Shown: positions 1 to 6,034 of the stretch, piece by piece
How the letters are laid out: each line of letters starts with the position of its first letter
Numbering within the stretch: the stretch's first letter is position 1
Source: Gammaproteobacteria bacterium
GTDB taxonomy: Bacteria > Pseudomonadota > Gammaproteobacteria > Methylococcales > UBA2780
Reading direction: 5' to 3'
DNA: 6,034 bases
NCBI GenBank assembly: GCA_003646305.1
Contig: QNFJ01000136.1
Location: 1-6,034 of the forward strand
Position numbers and translations under genes: made by a program
Notes under the pieces: model-generated
Told to the model about the DNA's origin: nothing
Seen by the model: the letters and a program-made list of their open reading frames with translations, nothing else
The model's database searches: none

Positions 1-110
1 CCGCAAAATATTAGAACGCCACAGGGCGGTTATAAACCTGAATTAAGCAGAAAAGTTTTACATTCCGCTTTACTGTAACTAAAGCCCTTTCTCGCAATCC
101 ATGCTCCAAG

Positions 111-119
111 TGATATAGT
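111..119 (+). promoter_or_regulatory. candidate extended -10 promoter for hsdR
   Basis: The bases TGATATAGT form an extended -10 element: TG, one base, then TATAGT, which matches the sigma-70 consensus TATAAT at five of six positions. No good -35 hexamer lies 17 bp upstream (around 91-96), which is tolerated when a TGN extension is present. Transcription would start near 125-127 and give a leader of about 30 nt before the hsdR ATG. A second, weaker possibility is TTTACA at 57-62 acting as a -35 box, but no convincing -10 follows it at 16-18 bp. This is a pattern match only. Confidence 0.4.
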
Positions 120-156
120 TAATCCACACCTTATAAGCAACAGTGAAGCTTCAAGC

Positions 157-2475
157 ATGGATAAAAAGAAACTCACGGAGCGAGACATCTGTACCAAATA
201 TATCCTCCCAGCTATCAAGCAGGCCGGTTGGGATATTCACTCTCAAGTGAGAGAAGAGGTCTCCCTCACCGCTGGCCGCGTGATTGTTCGGGGGCAGATG
301 GGCGTTCGTAGTAAAGGTAAGCGTGCTGACTTTGTGCTCTATCACAAACCCAACCAGCCGTTAGCCATCATCGAAGCTAAAAAGAACACCCTTCCCATTG
401 CAGCCGGTATGCAGCAGGCGCTTGGCTATTCTGACCTATTAGAAGTGCCCTTTATCTTCAGCTCTAATGGTGATGGTTTTATCTTTCATGACAAAACCGG
501 TCTATCAGCAACGGTAGAAACAGAACTCAGCCTAGATCAGTTCCCAAGCCATCAAGAACTTTGGGACAAGTATCAACAGTGGAAAGGCTATCAGCCGCAA
601 ACACTCGCCATAATCACCCAAGATTATTACGAGGATGGCAGTGGCAAATCCCCCCGCTACTATCAGGCTCATGCCATCAACAAAACCATTGAAGCCATCG
701 CCAAAGGAGAAGAGCGCGCACTGCTTGTAATGGCAACCGGAACCGGAAAGACCTACACCGCCTTTCAGATCATCTGGCGACTCTGGAAAGCGGGGGTGAA
801 AAAGCGCATCCTCTTTTTAGCAGACCGCAACATTCTGGTTGATCAGACCAAAACCAACGACTTTAAGCCCTTTGGCAGCGCCATGACCAAAATCACAGGG
901 CGCAAAGTAGACACCTCATACGAAATCTTTCTCTCACTCTACCAAGCCATCACCGGCCCAGAAGAGTCACAAAAAGCCTACAAAAGCTTCTCGCCTGATT
1001 TTTTCGACCTTATTGTCATCGATGAGTGCCACCGTGGTAGTGCCGCAGAAGACTCCGCTTGGCGCGAGATCCTCGACTACTTTAGTAACGCCACTCATAT
1101 CGGCCTCACCGCTACTCCCAAAGAGACCGACGAAGTTTCTAATACCACCTACTTTGGCGACCCTGTTTACAGCTATTCACTCAAACAAGGGATCGAAGAT
1201 GGTTTTTTAGCCCCCTATAAAGTGGTACGCATTGATCTCGACAAAGACCTACAAGGCTGGCGCCCCACCAAAGGACAATACGATAAAAATGGTGAGCTGA
1301 TTGAAGATCGGATTTATAACCAGCAAGACTTTGACCGCACCCTTGTTATAGAAGAGCGCACCCAGTTAGTTGCCAAAATCATCAGCGTCCACCTCAAAGC
1401 GACCGACCCGATGGCCAAAACCATCGTCTTCTGCCAAGACATCGATCACGCTAACCGAATGCGCCAAGCCCTCATCAATGAAAACCCAGAGCAAGTGGCC
1501 AAAAACCGAAAATATGTGATGAAAATCACCGGGGATGATGCAGAAGGCAAAGCAGAACTGGATAATTTTATCGACCCAGAACAGCCCTACCCCGTTATCG
1601 CCACCACTTCAGAACTAATGAGCACCGGTGTTGATGCCAAAACCTGCAAACTCATCGTGCTAGACCAGCGCATTAAATCCATGACCAAGTTCAAACAGGT
1701 AATCGGTCGTGGCACCCGCATTGATGAAGACTACGGCAAGCTCTGGTTTACCATCATGGACTTTAAAAAAGCCACCGAACTTTTTGCCGATCCCGGTTTT
1801 GATGGCGAAGCAGAAGTGATCTACCAACCGGGTGGAGGTGAATCAACCGTTCAGCCAGAAGAAACAGACTATCCCAAAGGAAAGGATGGCAATGATGACG
1901 ATGAAGTCAACGACCCAGCCACCAAATATATCGTTAAAGGAATCTCTGTAAGCGTCCTCTCCGAACGGGTTCAATATATCGGCAGTGATGGCAAACTGAT
2001 CACCGAATCGCTCAAAGATTACACCCGCAAAACCGTCAAACAAGAATACGCCACACTTAACGACTTTATCCGCAAGTGGAATAGTGCAGATCAAAAACAG
2101 GCCGTCATTCAAGAATTAGAAGAGCAAGGGGTTATATGGGATGCCCTAGAAGATGAAGTAGGCAAAGACTACGGCGCTTTCGACCTTATCTGCCATATTG
2201 TTTACGGCCAGCCTCCCTTAACGCGTAAAGAACGAGTAGATAACGTTCGCAAGCGCGATCTATTTACTAAATATGGTGAACAGGCTCAAAAAGTGCTCAA
2301 TGCCCTACTCGAAAAATATGCGGATGAAGGCATTGCCCCAATAGAAAATGTCGCTGTACTTAAAGTACAACCCTTTAGTGAGATGGGTCGCCCAACGGAA
2401 TTGATTAAAGGCTTCGGTGGCAAAGCGCAATACCAACAAGCCATTAAAGAGCTGGAGCAACTGCTTTACCGCTAA
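157..2475 (+). CDS. hsdR: type I restriction enzyme R subunit (EcoEI-like HsdR)
   Basis: This is the motor and nuclease subunit of a type I restriction enzyme, which joins HsdM and HsdS, translocates DNA using ATP and cuts unmodified DNA far from the recognition site. The 772-residue protein is complete and of the short EcoEI-like size rather than the roughly 1,000 residues of EcoR124-type HsdR. An N-terminal PD-(D/E)xK nuclease has D58 and E73-A-K75, followed by a QxxxY motif at Q87-Y91. The superfamily 2 helicase core shows Walker A ATGTGKT at 193-199, motif Ia near LADRN at 221-225, Walker B DECH at 289-292, motif III GLTATP at 316-321, motif IV near 421-428, motif V around 483-496 and motif VI QVIGRGTR at 514-521. 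An acidic, Gly-rich linker at about 558-588 leads to the helical EcoEI_R_C domain (about 590-770). The ATG is chosen because conserved sequence starts within the first 12 residues. Its ribosome site is weak (GAAG at 145-148, 8 nt upstream). All catalytic motifs are present. Confidence 0.97.
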   Translation: MDKKKLTERDICTKYILPAIKQAGWDIHSQVREEVSLTAGRVIVRGQMGVRSKGKRADFVLYHKPNQPLAIIEAKKNTLPIAAGMQQALGYSDLLEVPFIFSSNGDGFIFHDKTGLSATVETELSLDQFPSHQELWDKYQQWKGYQPQTLAIITQDYYEDGSGKSPRYYQAHAINKTIEAIAKGEERALLVMATGTGKTYTAFQIIWRLWKAGVKKRILFLADRNILVDQTKTNDFKPFGSAMTKITGRKVDTSYEIFLSLYQAITGPEESQKAYKSFSPDFFDLIVIDECHRGSAAEDSAWREILDYFSNATHIGLTATPKETDEVSNTTYFGDPVYSYSLKQGIEDGFLAPYKVVRIDLDKDLQGWRPTKGQYDKNGELIEDRIYNQQDFDRTLVIEERTQLVAKIISVHLKATDPMAKTIVFCQDIDHANRMRQALINENPEQVAKNRKYVMKITGDDAEGKAELDNFIDPEQPYPVIATTSELMSTGVDAKTCKLIVLDQRIKSMTKFKQVIGRGTRIDEDYGKLWFTIMDFKKATELFADPGFDGEAEVIYQPGGGESTVQPEETDYPKGKDGNDDDEVNDPATKYIVKGISVSVLSERVQYIGSDGKLITESLKDYTRKTVKQEYATLNDFIRKWNSADQKQAVIQELEEQGVIWDALEDEVGKDYGAFDLICHIVYGQPPLTRKERVDNVRKRDLFTKYGEQAQKVLNALLEKYADEGIAPIENVAVLKVQPFSEMGRPTELIKGFGGKAQYQQAIKELEQLLYR

Positions 2476-2481
2476 AAGAAT

Positions 2482-2510
2482 TTGTTAATTATGCACATTT
2501 GGGCTAGCAT
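2482..2510 (+). promoter_or_regulatory. candidate promoter of the toxin-antitoxin pair
   Basis: TTGTTA at 2482-2487 (four of six matches to TTGACA) and TAGCAT at 2505-2510 (four of six matches to TATAAT) are exactly 17 bp apart. This would start transcription near 2517 and give a leader of about 25 nt that includes the ribosome site AAGGG at 2530-2534. The -35 box lies in the left arm of the inverted repeat and the -10 in its spacer, so a protein bound to the arms would block polymerase. An alternative pair is TTGGGC at 2499-2504 with TAACAT at 2522-2527, also 17 bp apart. The matches are modest and which pair is used cannot be decided from sequence. Confidence 0.4.
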
Positions 2511-2526
2511 ATGTGCATAATTAACA
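2483..2526. repeat. perfect 16-bp inverted repeat, probable antitoxin operator
   Basis: The arms at 2483-2498 and 2511-2526 are exact reverse complements (left arm TGTTAATTATGCACAT) separated by a 12-nt spacer. Each arm also carries its own small palindrome of the form ATGNNCAT (2491-2498 and 2511-2518), with centres 20 bp apart, close to two helical turns. That is the geometry expected for two homodimeric helix-turn-helix proteins bound on the same DNA face. It fills most of the gap between hsdR and the antitoxin gene and overlaps promoter-like hexamers, so autorepression by the antitoxin or the toxin-antitoxin complex is the likely role. It is not an intrinsic terminator on the + strand: the stem is AT-rich, the loop is long and no T-run follows. 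Confidence 0.8.
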
Positions 2527-2541
2527 TAAAAGGGTTGCATT

Positions 2542-2913
2542 ATGTCTGCATTAGAACAAACCGCTCCCACGCAAGCATCCGTCTTAGCGAAAGCCCTGTT
2601 AAACGCCTCAGAACAACTCGGTTTAAAACAGGCCGAATTGGCCGCCGTATTAGGTGTGCACCGCACCGCCATTAGCCGCCTAAAACAAAAGCAATCACTC
2701 GACCCCTTGTCTAAACAGGGAGAAATAGCGCTGCTTGTTATTCGTATCGCCCGAGCGTTGTTTGCCTTAACAGGAGGCGATGGTGACTGGATCAAACACT
2801 TTATGCGCACTCACAATAAAATGACCGGTGCTGTTCCCGCCAAACAAATAGAGAGCATTCAGGGCTTAATGACCGTGGCGCAATTTGTTGATGCTATTCG
2901 GGGAAAGGTATAG
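2542..2913 (+). CDS. Xre/MbcA/ParS-family antitoxin of a RES-Xre module
   Basis: This 123-residue protein is the likely antitoxin of the RES toxin that follows. Residues about 26-50 form an Xre-like helix-turn-helix (LGLKQAELAAVLGV, then HRTAISRLKQ) that should bind DNA. Residues about 71-123 match the MbcA/ParS/Xre C-terminal toxin-binding domain (formerly DUF2384), with W83, the run IQGLMTVAQFVDAIRG and a short C-terminal tail. In studied family members this region covers the toxin's NAD-binding pocket. The ATG has a good ribosome site, AAGGG at 2530-2534, 7 nt upstream, much stronger than the toxin's, which fits an excess of antitoxin. The gene lies just downstream of a perfect inverted repeat that is its probable operator. 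Its stop codon shares one base with the toxin start. Repression of the operator and neutralisation of the toxin are inferred from the family. Confidence 0.9.
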   Translation: MSALEQTAPTQASVLAKALLNASEQLGLKQAELAAVLGVHRTAISRLKQKQSLDPLSKQGEIALLVIRIARALFALTGGDGDWIKHFMRTHNKMTGAVPAKQIESIQGLMTVAQFVDAIRGKV

Positions 2914-3659
2914 TGATATGGGATGCGTGCAATGGCGCTCAGCAAATAAGACCTTTAGCAGGCACGCTCCATCGCCTGGTTGAAAGCCAAGAACAAATAG
3001 CTACACTGGGCTATGTTGATACGCTGGATGAACAAGCCCTGCTTGAATCGATGCTAGATCATTCCAAACCCATTTATAAAGAAGATTTAACCGCCTACCA
3101 CTATCTGCTATCCACCCCTTTTCGTTACCCGCCCCTTAAATGGGGTTCTCGTTTTGGTGCAACCAATGAGCCTAGCCTTTTTTATGGCGGCAAAACCATC
3201 AACGTAACACTGGCTGAATCAGCTTATTACCGATTTATTTTTTGGAACTCAATGAGCGGCGCGCCCATTAAGCCGCAAATCAAATCAGAACACTCTCTAT
3301 TGTCGGTTGACTATCAATCACCGCGAGGCATTAACTTACAACAAGCGCCTTTCGATCATTACCAAAAAGAGATAAGCAATCCCAGTCAATACAGCCAGTC
3401 ACAGCTATTAGGCACAGCCATGAGAGCAGCGGGCGTTGAGGTGTTTGAATACGTATCAGCACGTGATCAGCAACAAGAAACGTGCGTGGCTCTGTTTACC
3501 GCTCATGCCTTCAAAAACAAAAAACCTAACAACATGAGTACGTGGCTATGTGAAACCAGCGCCCATGAGGTGCTCTTTAAACCCGCCAGCGCCAACACCA
3601 TAACCCGCTTTAAACTCGATACATTTCTAGTCGATAACACGCTACCCATGCCCGCATGA
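2913..3659 (+). CDS. RES-domain toxin, probable NAD+-degrading enzyme
   Basis: This 248-residue protein belongs to the RES family, named for a conserved Arg, Glu and Ser. These are visible here as R80 (GSRFG), E102 (LAESAYYR) and S182 (YVSARD), together with Y91 in SLFYGG, so the active site looks intact. Studied members use NAD+: several, such as MbcT of Mycobacterium tuberculosis and the Pseudomonas putida RES toxin, degrade it, while ParT ADP-ribosylates a host enzyme. Which reaction this one performs cannot be told from sequence. It resembles the longer RES subgroup, with an N-terminal extension of about 65 residues (WDAC near the start, then LAGTLHRLVESQEQIATL) before the core. The start is GTG at 2913, overlapping the antitoxin TAG by one base. 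The next in-frame ATG, at 3051, would remove that extension. The GTG and the one-base overlap imply coupled and lower translation than the antitoxin. Confidence 0.9.
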   Translation: MIWDACNGAQQIRPLAGTLHRLVESQEQIATLGYVDTLDEQALLESMLDHSKPIYKEDLTAYHYLLSTPFRYPPLKWGSRFGATNEPSLFYGGKTINVTLAESAYYRFIFWNSMSGAPIKPQIKSEHSLLSVDYQSPRGINLQQAPFDHYQKEISNPSQYSQSQLLGTAMRAAGVEVFEYVSARDQQQETCVALFTAHAFKNKKPNNMSTWLCETSAHEVLFKPASANTITRFKLDTFLVDNTLPMPA

Positions 3660-3690
3660 GTACATTACCCATTCAAAACCAAGAGAAAAT

Positions 3691-5214
3691 ATGTCCATAT
3701 CTAACATTGTAAAATCCATCCAAGACATTATGCGTAAAGATGCAGGGGTCGATGGCGATGCCCAGCGCATTGGTCAAATGGCTTGGCTGCTATTTCTAAA
3801 AATATACGATGCACAGGAAGAAGAATTAGAGCTAATGGAGGATGATTACCAGCCGCCGATTCCAGAAGAGCTGCTTTGGCGCAACTGGGCAAGCGATAAA
3901 GAAGGCATTACCGGTGAAGGGATGCTCGACTTCATCAACAACAAGCTCTTCCCCGGCATTAAAAATCTCCATGCCACACCCAGTAGTAACCCAAGAGGTT
4001 TTGTTGCCAAAGAAGCCTTTAGCGATGCCTTTAACTACATGAAAAACGGCACACTGCTGCGCCAAGTGGTCAACAAAGTTGATGAAATAGACTTTAACTC
4101 AGCCGGTGAACGTCACACCTTCGGTGACATCTACGAAAGCATCTTAAAAGATCTGCAATCGTCCGGTAACTCAGGTGAATTTTATACCCCTAGAGCCGTT
4201 ACCCGTTTTATGGTCGATACGATCAACCCCAAACTGGGTGAAAAAGTGATGGATCCCGCTTGCGGCACGGGCGGCTTCTTAGCCTGCACAATGGACTTTA
4301 TAAAAGAGTCCGGCAGCATCAACACCCCAGACGATAACCAAACCCTACAAAAGCAAATTTACGGCGTCGAGAAAAAACAGCTTCCGCATTTACTCTGCAC
4401 CACCAACATGCTGCTGCATGGTATAGAAGTGCCCAGCCAAATACGGCACGACAACACCCTAGCCCGCCCCTTGCGTGATTGGAGCCCAAAAGAGCGCGTC
4501 AACATCGTCGTTGCCAACCCACCCTTTGGCGGTATGGAAGAAGACGGTATAGAACTTAACTTTCCCGCCGCCACCCGCACCCGCGAAACCGCCGATCTGT
4601 TTTTACAACTGATTGTGCACATACTAGAAACCCAAGGCAGAGCCGCCATCGTACTGCCCGATGGTACTTTGTTTGGTGAAGGGGTAAAAACTAAAATTAA
4701 AGAAAAACTGCTCGATGAATGCAATCTGCACACCATCGTACGCCTGCCCAATTCAGTGTTTGCTCCCTATACCAGCATAAAAACCAACATCCTGTTTTTT
4801 GAAAAAGGCACAGCAACGCAAAACATTTGGTACTACGAACAGCAGCTGCCAGCAGGCGTAAAAGCCTACAACAAAACCAAACCAATGAAAGTAGCCGAGT
4901 TTAATGGCTGCAAACAATGGTGGGGTGGTGAGCAGCGTAAAGATCGCGTTGAAAACGAACAAGCATGGAAAGTCTCCATAAAAGAGATAAAAGCCCGCAA
5001 CTACAACCTTGATATTAAAAACCCCCATCAAGAAGAACAAATCATCCACAACCCTGATGAACTACTCGCCACCTATGCCCAACAACAAGGCGACATACAA
5101 CAACTTCGCAACCAGCTAAAAGACATATTGGCAGCCGCGCTGGGTGGAGAAGTTGACGTGCAGGGATGCACTAATGTCGCGGGCGCAGAAAGCGCAGGAG
5201 CGACAAATAAATGA
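3691..5214 (+). CDS. hsdM: type I DNA methyltransferase subunit HsdM (N6-adenine)
   Basis: HsdM transfers a methyl group from S-adenosylmethionine to adenine N6 in the site chosen by HsdS; two copies join one HsdS. The 507-residue protein has the helical HsdM N-terminal domain (about 5-130), then a gamma-type N6 methyltransferase domain. Visible motifs are GEFYTPR at 162-168, the S-adenosylmethionine-binding motif DPACGTGGF at 188-196 and the catalytic NPPF at 276-279. A helical C-terminal segment (about 447-482) should contact HsdS. The last roughly 24 residues are Gly/Ala-rich and look disordered. The ATG follows a weak ribosome site (AAGAGA at 3681-3686). The gene begins 31 bp after the RES toxin with no visible terminator, and its TGA overlaps the hsdS ATG by four bases, so M and S translation are probably coupled. 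The reading frame is intact. Confidence 0.97.
   Translation: MSISNIVKSIQDIMRKDAGVDGDAQRIGQMAWLLFLKIYDAQEEELELMEDDYQPPIPEELLWRNWASDKEGITGEGMLDFINNKLFPGIKNLHATPSSNPRGFVAKEAFSDAFNYMKNGTLLRQVVNKVDEIDFNSAGERHTFGDIYESILKDLQSSGNSGEFYTPRAVTRFMVDTINPKLGEKVMDPACGTGGFLACTMDFIKESGSINTPDDNQTLQKQIYGVEKKQLPHLLCTTNMLLHGIEVPSQIRHDNTLARPLRDWSPKERVNIVVANPPFGGMEEDGIELNFPAATRTRETADLFLQLIVHILETQGRAAIVLPDGTLFGEGVKTKIKEKLLDECNLHTIVRLPNSVFAPYTSIKTNILFFEKGTATQNIWYYEQQLPAGVKAYNKTKPMKVAEFNGCKQWWGGEQRKDRVENEQAWKVSIKEIKARNYNLDIKNPHQEEQIIHNPDELLATYAQQQGDIQQLRNQLKDILAAALGGEVDVQGCTNVAGAESAGATNK
5196..5213 (+). promoter_or_regulatory. hsdS ribosome binding site and ATGA start
   Basis: AGGAG at 5196-5200 lies 10 nt before ATG at 5211-5213, and the ATG overlaps the hsdM stop TGA (5212-5214). 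This fixes the hsdS start and implies coupled translation, which helps keep the M and S subunits in proportion. It is the best Shine-Dalgarno match among the three hsd genes here. Confidence 0.75.
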
Positions 5215-6034
5215 GCGCCCAACAGCTAATCACCGAGCATATAGATCTATGGACATCCACCATAAAAGCTAGAAAAACGCAGGGGCGGGGCAGCAATAAA
5301 AAACGCGAGCTTTACGGAATAAAAAAACTGCGTGAGCTGATTTTAGAGTTAGCCGTGCGTGGGAAATTGGTAGAGCAAGACCCTACAGATGAACCGGCTA
5401 GCGTGTTGCTGGAACGTATTGCGAAAGAAAAAGCGCAGTTGGTTAAAGACAAGAAGATTAAAAAACCGAAACGACTGCCGGAAATTACTAATGAGGAAAA
5501 GCCGTTTGACCTACCTAAGGGATGGGAGTGGACGCAACTAGGACAGATTTCAGAAATCGCACCAAGAAATAGTTTAGATGATGACCTTGAGGTTGGTTTT
5601 GTACCAATGCCGATGATAAGTACTAGCTACAAAGGCGATCACGAACAAAAAGTTAAACTTTGGAGTGAAATAAAAAAAGGATATACGCACTTTGCAAATG
5701 GCGATATTGGTTTGGCTAAAATTACCCCTTGCTTTGAAAACAGTAAAGCAGCTGTTTTCAAAAATCTTAAAAATGGATTTGGGGCTGGGACTACTGAATT
5801 ACATATTGCCAGACCAATTGTAGGTACTATCAACATATTGTTTGTACTACTTTACTTGAAAGCTCCTATGTTTCTTGAAAAGGGTAAGCCAAAGATGACT
5901 GGATCAGCCGGTCAAAAAAGAATTCCAAATGATTTTTTTTCGGGTAACCCATTACCTTTTCCACCTTTGGAAGAACAACATCGCATAGTCGCCAAAGTCG
6001 ACGAACTTATGGCCCTCTGCGATCAACTGGAACA
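5211..6034 (+). CDS. hsdS: type I specificity subunit HsdS, 5' part (cut by window end)
   Basis: HsdS reads the two halves of the target sequence and is the scaffold for HsdM and HsdR. Only the first 274 codons are present and the frame is open at the window edge; whole proteins of this group have roughly 450-600 residues, so the second recognition domain lies outside. The N-terminus (GIKKLRELILELAVRGKL at 36-53, then EPASVLLERIA) is characteristic of the EcoAI/EcoEI group. The first target recognition domain spans about 102-250, starting at LPKGWEW and including GDIGLAKITPCFENSKAA (164-181), GAGTTELH (191-198) and KMTGSAGQKRIP (228-239). PPLEEQHRIVAKVDELM at 251-267 begins the central conserved helix that sets the spacing between half-sites. 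The recognition domain is visibly more AT-rich than the flanking conserved parts, as is common where these domains are exchanged. The target sequence cannot be deduced. Confidence 0.95.
   Translation, partial: MSAQQLITEHIDLWTSTIKARKTQGRGSNKKRELYGIKKLRELILELAVRGKLVEQDPTDEPASVLLERIAKEKAQLVKDKKIKKPKRLPEITNEEKPFDLPKGWEWTQLGQISEIAPRNSLDDDLEVGFVPMPMISTSYKGDHEQKVKLWSEIKKGYTHFANGDIGLAKITPCFENSKAAVFKNLKNGFGAGTTELHIARPIVGTINILFVLLYLKAPMFLEKGKPKMTGSAGQKRIPNDFFSGNPLPFPPLEEQHRIVAKVDELMALCDQLE

Noticed and set aside
15..31. Small GC hairpin, CGCC at 17-20 with GGCG at 25-28 and loop ACAG, possibly a terminator of an upstream gene.
   Set aside because: The stem is only four clean base pairs and no T-run follows on the + strand; on the - strand the following bases are only mildly T-rich.
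1..78. Frame 1 is open from the window edge to TAA at 76-78 (25 codons), possibly the 3' end of an upstream gene.
   Set aside because: The residues (PQNIRTPQGG and so on) match no family I recognise, another forward frame is open to 46, and 25 codons is too short to tell from chance.
118..132. GTTAATCCACACC upstream of hsdR looks a little like the operator arm GTTAATTATGCACAT, hinting at shared control.
   Set aside because: Only GTTAAT matches without gaps and there is no symmetric partner, so the likeness is within chance.
30..345. Minus-strand open frames at 30-218 and 151-345 at the start of hsdR.
   Set aside because: They lie mostly opposite the conserved HsdR nuclease domain, have no recognisable domain and are explained as shadows of hsdR.
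2483..2526. The inverted repeat as an intrinsic terminator ending hsdR transcription.
   Set aside because: The stem is AT-rich with a 12-nt loop, and what follows is TAAAAGGG instead of a T-run, so operator function is the better reading.
2472..2810. Minus-strand open frame of 112 codons opposite the antitoxin.
   Set aside because: It is antisense to a gene with a clear helix-turn-helix and toxin-binding domain, and its own translation has no recognisable motif.
4359..5049. Three overlapping minus-strand open frames opposite hsdM.
   Set aside because: They cover the conserved methyltransferase domain in antisense, overlap each other and show no family features; the hydrophobic look comes from the complement of Lys/Asn-rich codons.

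Overview
The window is almost wholly coding and holds a type I restriction-modification locus of the EcoAI/EcoEI kind (often called type IB), with a complete RES-Xre toxin-antitoxin pair inserted in its middle. The order, all on the + strand, is hsdR (157-2475), Xre/MbcA/ParS-type antitoxin (2542-2913), RES-domain toxin (2913-3659), hsdM (3691-5214) and hsdS (5211 to beyond the window end). The moderate base composition and the close textual resemblance of HsdR, HsdM and HsdS to proteobacterial EcoAI/EcoEI-like proteins suggest a gammaproteobacterium. Neither the genus nor the replicon can be read from this sequence.

Region by region: 1-156 is non-coding or carries only the last codons of an unknown upstream gene, and contains a plausible extended -10 promoter for hsdR. 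hsdR is intact, with nuclease, two-lobe helicase/translocase and C-terminal docking domain. The 66-bp gap at 2476-2541 holds a perfect 16-bp inverted repeat with promoter-like hexamers inside it, the expected position for the autoregulatory operator of the antitoxin. The antitoxin and toxin share one base (TAGTG). After a 31-bp gap without a visible terminator or promoter comes hsdM, which overlaps hsdS by four bases (ATGA). hsdS is cut by the window edge after its first target recognition domain and the beginning of the central conserved helix. No intergenic stretch exceeds 300 bases, and no RNA gene, CRISPR array or insertion sequence was seen.

How the parts should work together: HsdM and HsdS form the adenine methyltransferase that marks the host's target sites. 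HsdR joins them to translocate and cut unmodified incoming DNA. The RES toxin belongs to a family that destroys cellular NAD+ (or in some members ADP-ribosylates a target), and the antitoxin blocks its active site and represses the pair's promoter. Because the pair sits between hsdR and hsdM with no terminator, its autoregulated promoter may also feed transcription into hsdM-hsdS. The pair could thus stabilise the locus, act as a second-line abortive defence, or tie methyltransferase expression to antitoxin level. These last points are inference. The component families are known; the possibly new element is their arrangement and any regulatory link.
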